This document shows positions 61,791 to 64,000 of a DNA stretch of 64,000 bases, piece by piece. The DNA is from Phlebopus portentosus (Eukaryota; Basidiomycota; Agaricomycetes; Boletales; Boletinellaceae). Made by a program: the position numbers and the translations under genes. The stretch's first letter is position 1. Every line of letters begins with the position of its first letter. The notes under the pieces are model-generated. The model worked only from the letters and a program-made list of their open reading frames with translations, searched no databases and was not told the DNA's origin. The stretch spans positions 1,302,001-1,366,000 of the forward strand of contig JAYXKI010000007.1 in assembly GCA_037892935.1 (NCBI GenBank), read 5' to 3'.

Positions 61791-64000
61791 ATCAAATCTC
61801 CAGTCGACAAAAAAACTTTGGAAGAAATAGACGAGCTCATTCAAGGTGTAATCCTTCACCCCCTTTTCAAACTCGAGGATCTACGGGACTACTCAGCAAA
61901 AGCAGCGCACGACCAACTGGACAAGTACAACAACGAAAATTTATTCATGGAATCTGATGGCTGGCGTGAGGGCTCGGTAAAGTTGAAGCTCCCTGCAGAG
62001 GATGGTAAAAGGCATTCCGAAGGCGAAATTGGTGCTCCCGAAGTCGAAATAAAGGGAATTTACTACAGGCCAATTACTCCAACGATTTACAATGCTCTGG
62101 ACAATCCTAACGCCTCCCCATTCCACTTTTCGCCTTACAAAGAATTCTGGAAGTCTGAACGAGTCTACGGAGAGCTCTATTCCGCAGACGCATGGCTCGA
62201 GGCCCACGAACAAGTTCGATCACTACCAAGGGAGGACGAAGTTTTAAACTTCGTCCTCCCTATATTACTTTACTCCGATTCCACTAGTCTCGCCAACTTT
62301 GGAACGGCCTCATTATGGCCCCTTTACATGCACCTTGGCAGCCAGTCAAAATATATTCGTGGTAAAAGTAGCAAATCGGCATGCCATCATTTGGCTTATA
62401 TTCCGTCGGTACGTTTCCCATTCTTATTTCTGTATTTTTCAAATGGCTTTATATTCTTATAACATACATCTTGAAGCTTCCTACATCCATTCAAGATGTA
62501 TACAAAGATCACTATGGTCGCGGAGCCTCGGCTGGGCTGTTCACTTATCTCAGACGTGAACTTATGCACAAGGTGTTGTCTCTCGTCTTGTTTCAGTCCG
62601 AGTTTCTGGAAATATACGCGAATGGCATTCGATTTCGGTGCCCCGACAATATCATTCGCTGTTTGTTCCCTAGAATCATGGCTTACTCTGCGGACTATCC
62701 AGAACGGTAGGTTTCTTTATTGATTTTTCTCAAATACAGACTCATTTCTATTTTAGCATGCTTGTGTCGACATTGAAGGTCATGGGTACGAATCCATGCC
62801 CGAAGTGTTTTATTACGAAGGATAAAATCCATATGCTCGGCACAACCAGGGACAATCAAGTCCGATTTTGATCTCGGACTGATGATCAACAAAGACGAGA
62901 CAAGATTACGAACGCGCGGAAATGGATATTCAAAGCTGGATATACAGTTAGTTCTGCAAAAGTGAAGGCCGTGTTGGACTCACCCTCCCTAGTGCCCGTC
63001 CATGTAAGCCTTTTATTTCTTGTTTGACTCATCCTTGCTCTCTGATCACCTTCTTTCTCTCCAGAATGCATTCTCGGAGCTTGCTCCATTCAGTTTCGAT
63101 TTCTACAAAATGTTCGCTCCCGACATAATGCACAAATTCGAACTAGGAGTTTGGGGGAAGACGATTTTCCCCCATCTCATTCGGGTACTTGAAGCACAGG
63201 GTGGAGATATAATCTCTACTTTCAACAATAGGTAAGTGAACATGTTCGAGCGATATTTAAGAGGTCCTATCTGAGCTGCACAAATAGGTATCGAGCATTG
63301 CCGACATTCGGTAACGATACGATTCGTCTCTTCCCGGAGAATACTGCCACTATGTCAAAACTTGCGGCCTGAGACTTCGAGGATTTGCTTCAAGTAAGTT
63401 CTGGTTTGTCGTTTCCTTGCTCGATAGTCAACTGACTGTTACATTCTCAATAGTGTTCTATACCTGTTTTTGAGGAATTACTCGAAGAAAAGAAACATAA
63501 CAAGTTAATTTCTCAAATTTTGTTCACTCTGGCGACATGGCACTCTTTGGCAAAACTTCGTACTCACACCGACACGACTTTGCGAGCACTCGAGGCCACT
63601 ACCACAGAGCTGGGATGCGAAGCTCGTCTTCTGAAGGATGAAACGTCTATCTACAAAACAGTGGAACTTCAACGGGAGATCGCAGCCCGAGGGCGGCGCC
63701 AGATTGCTTTACTGAAGAGGGGTGGCAAAAACCCGATACAAGCGAATAAAGTAAGCAGTACTCTTAAAGTATACTTGACAAATGCACATTAATTGCTCTC
63801 AACAGGGCGATTCTGCGAAACCTACTCCCAAGAGAAAGGAACTGAATGTCAACACACCAAAATTTCATTCCCTTGGAGACTACGTACAAGCAATCCGGAG
63901 ACTTGGAACAACAGATAACTACTTGACACAGATCGTAAGTACATTTCTTTTAAATGATCATTGCTGAATGCGCTCGATAGGGAGAATCTCAGCATAAGCG
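61790..64000 (+). mobile_element. Plavaka-type DNA transposase, degraded, runs off window
   Basis: Transposase-like gene of the basidiomycete Plavaka (CACTA-related) group. Exons joined by short introns show YRPITPTIYNALDNPNASPF, YGELYSADAWLEAHEQV, ILLYSDSTSLANFGTASLW, LWPLYMHLGSQSKYIRGK, RIMAYSADYPER, CPKCFITKDKIHMLG, FYKMFAPDIMHKFELGVWG, YRALPTFGNDTIRLFP and HSLGDYVQAIRRLGTTDNY, a characteristic order. In-frame TGA codons interrupt it near 62871 and at about 63370 (SKLAA then DFEDLL). The 3' end lies beyond 64000. Terminal inverted repeats were not seen. Confidence 0.85.

Noticed and set aside
1..64000. CRISPR arrays, rRNA or bacterial operons
   Set aside because: Intron structure and gene content are fungal; no spaced direct repeats or rRNA sequence were seen.

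Overview
The window looks like nuclear DNA of a mushroom-forming basidiomycete (Agaricomycetes). Genes are intron-rich, with introns mostly 50-60 bases long and GT-AG ends. It carries class I hydrophobins, a Plavaka-type transposase, a fungal TPR-CHAT gene and Zn(II)2Cys6 proteins. Gene models here were joined by hand from the frames and splice sites; no search was run.

Left third (0-24 kb) is mostly conserved housekeeping DNA. In order: Pol III subunit Rpc31 (-), mRNA export factor Yra1/ALYREF with one unusually long intron (-), CCR4-NOT subunit Rcd1/CNOT9 with a one-base frame break (+), 2-oxoglutarate dehydrogenase E2 (+) followed by a decayed partial copy of itself, a long quiet stretch, a Zn2Cys6 regulator (+), another quiet stretch, an MFS sugar transporter (-), a GH5 glucan beta-glucosidase (-) and the farnesyl/geranylgeranyltransferase alpha subunit (+). 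Several neighbours are divergent pairs with short shared upstream regions (Yra1/Rcd1, GH5/Ram2, homoserine dehydrogenase/secreted protein).

The middle (24-35 kb) is accessory. It holds three very small Zn2Cys6 proteins on the minus strand that share an intron at the same codon boundary; two of them are tandem copies. A wrecked aryl-alcohol-dehydrogenase-like aldo-keto reductase lies among them. Homoserine dehydrogenase, a secreted cysteine-containing protein and a flavin amine-oxidase-like enzyme (35-40 kb) follow.

The right part (41-64 kb) is strongly rearranged. A TPR-repeat/CHAT gene has several frame breaks and recently duplicated repeat units. Then comes an unknown conserved gene and a mosaic tandem array holding four hydrophobin copies (two intact, one frame-shifted, one relic). 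Their spacers contain relics of the flavin enzyme's 3' half and of a small gene found intact at 56.4-57.3 kb, with a divergent paralogue at 60.6-61.4 kb. The window ends in a Ty3/Gypsy integrase fragment next to a Plavaka transposase that has at least two in-frame TGA codons and runs off the edge.
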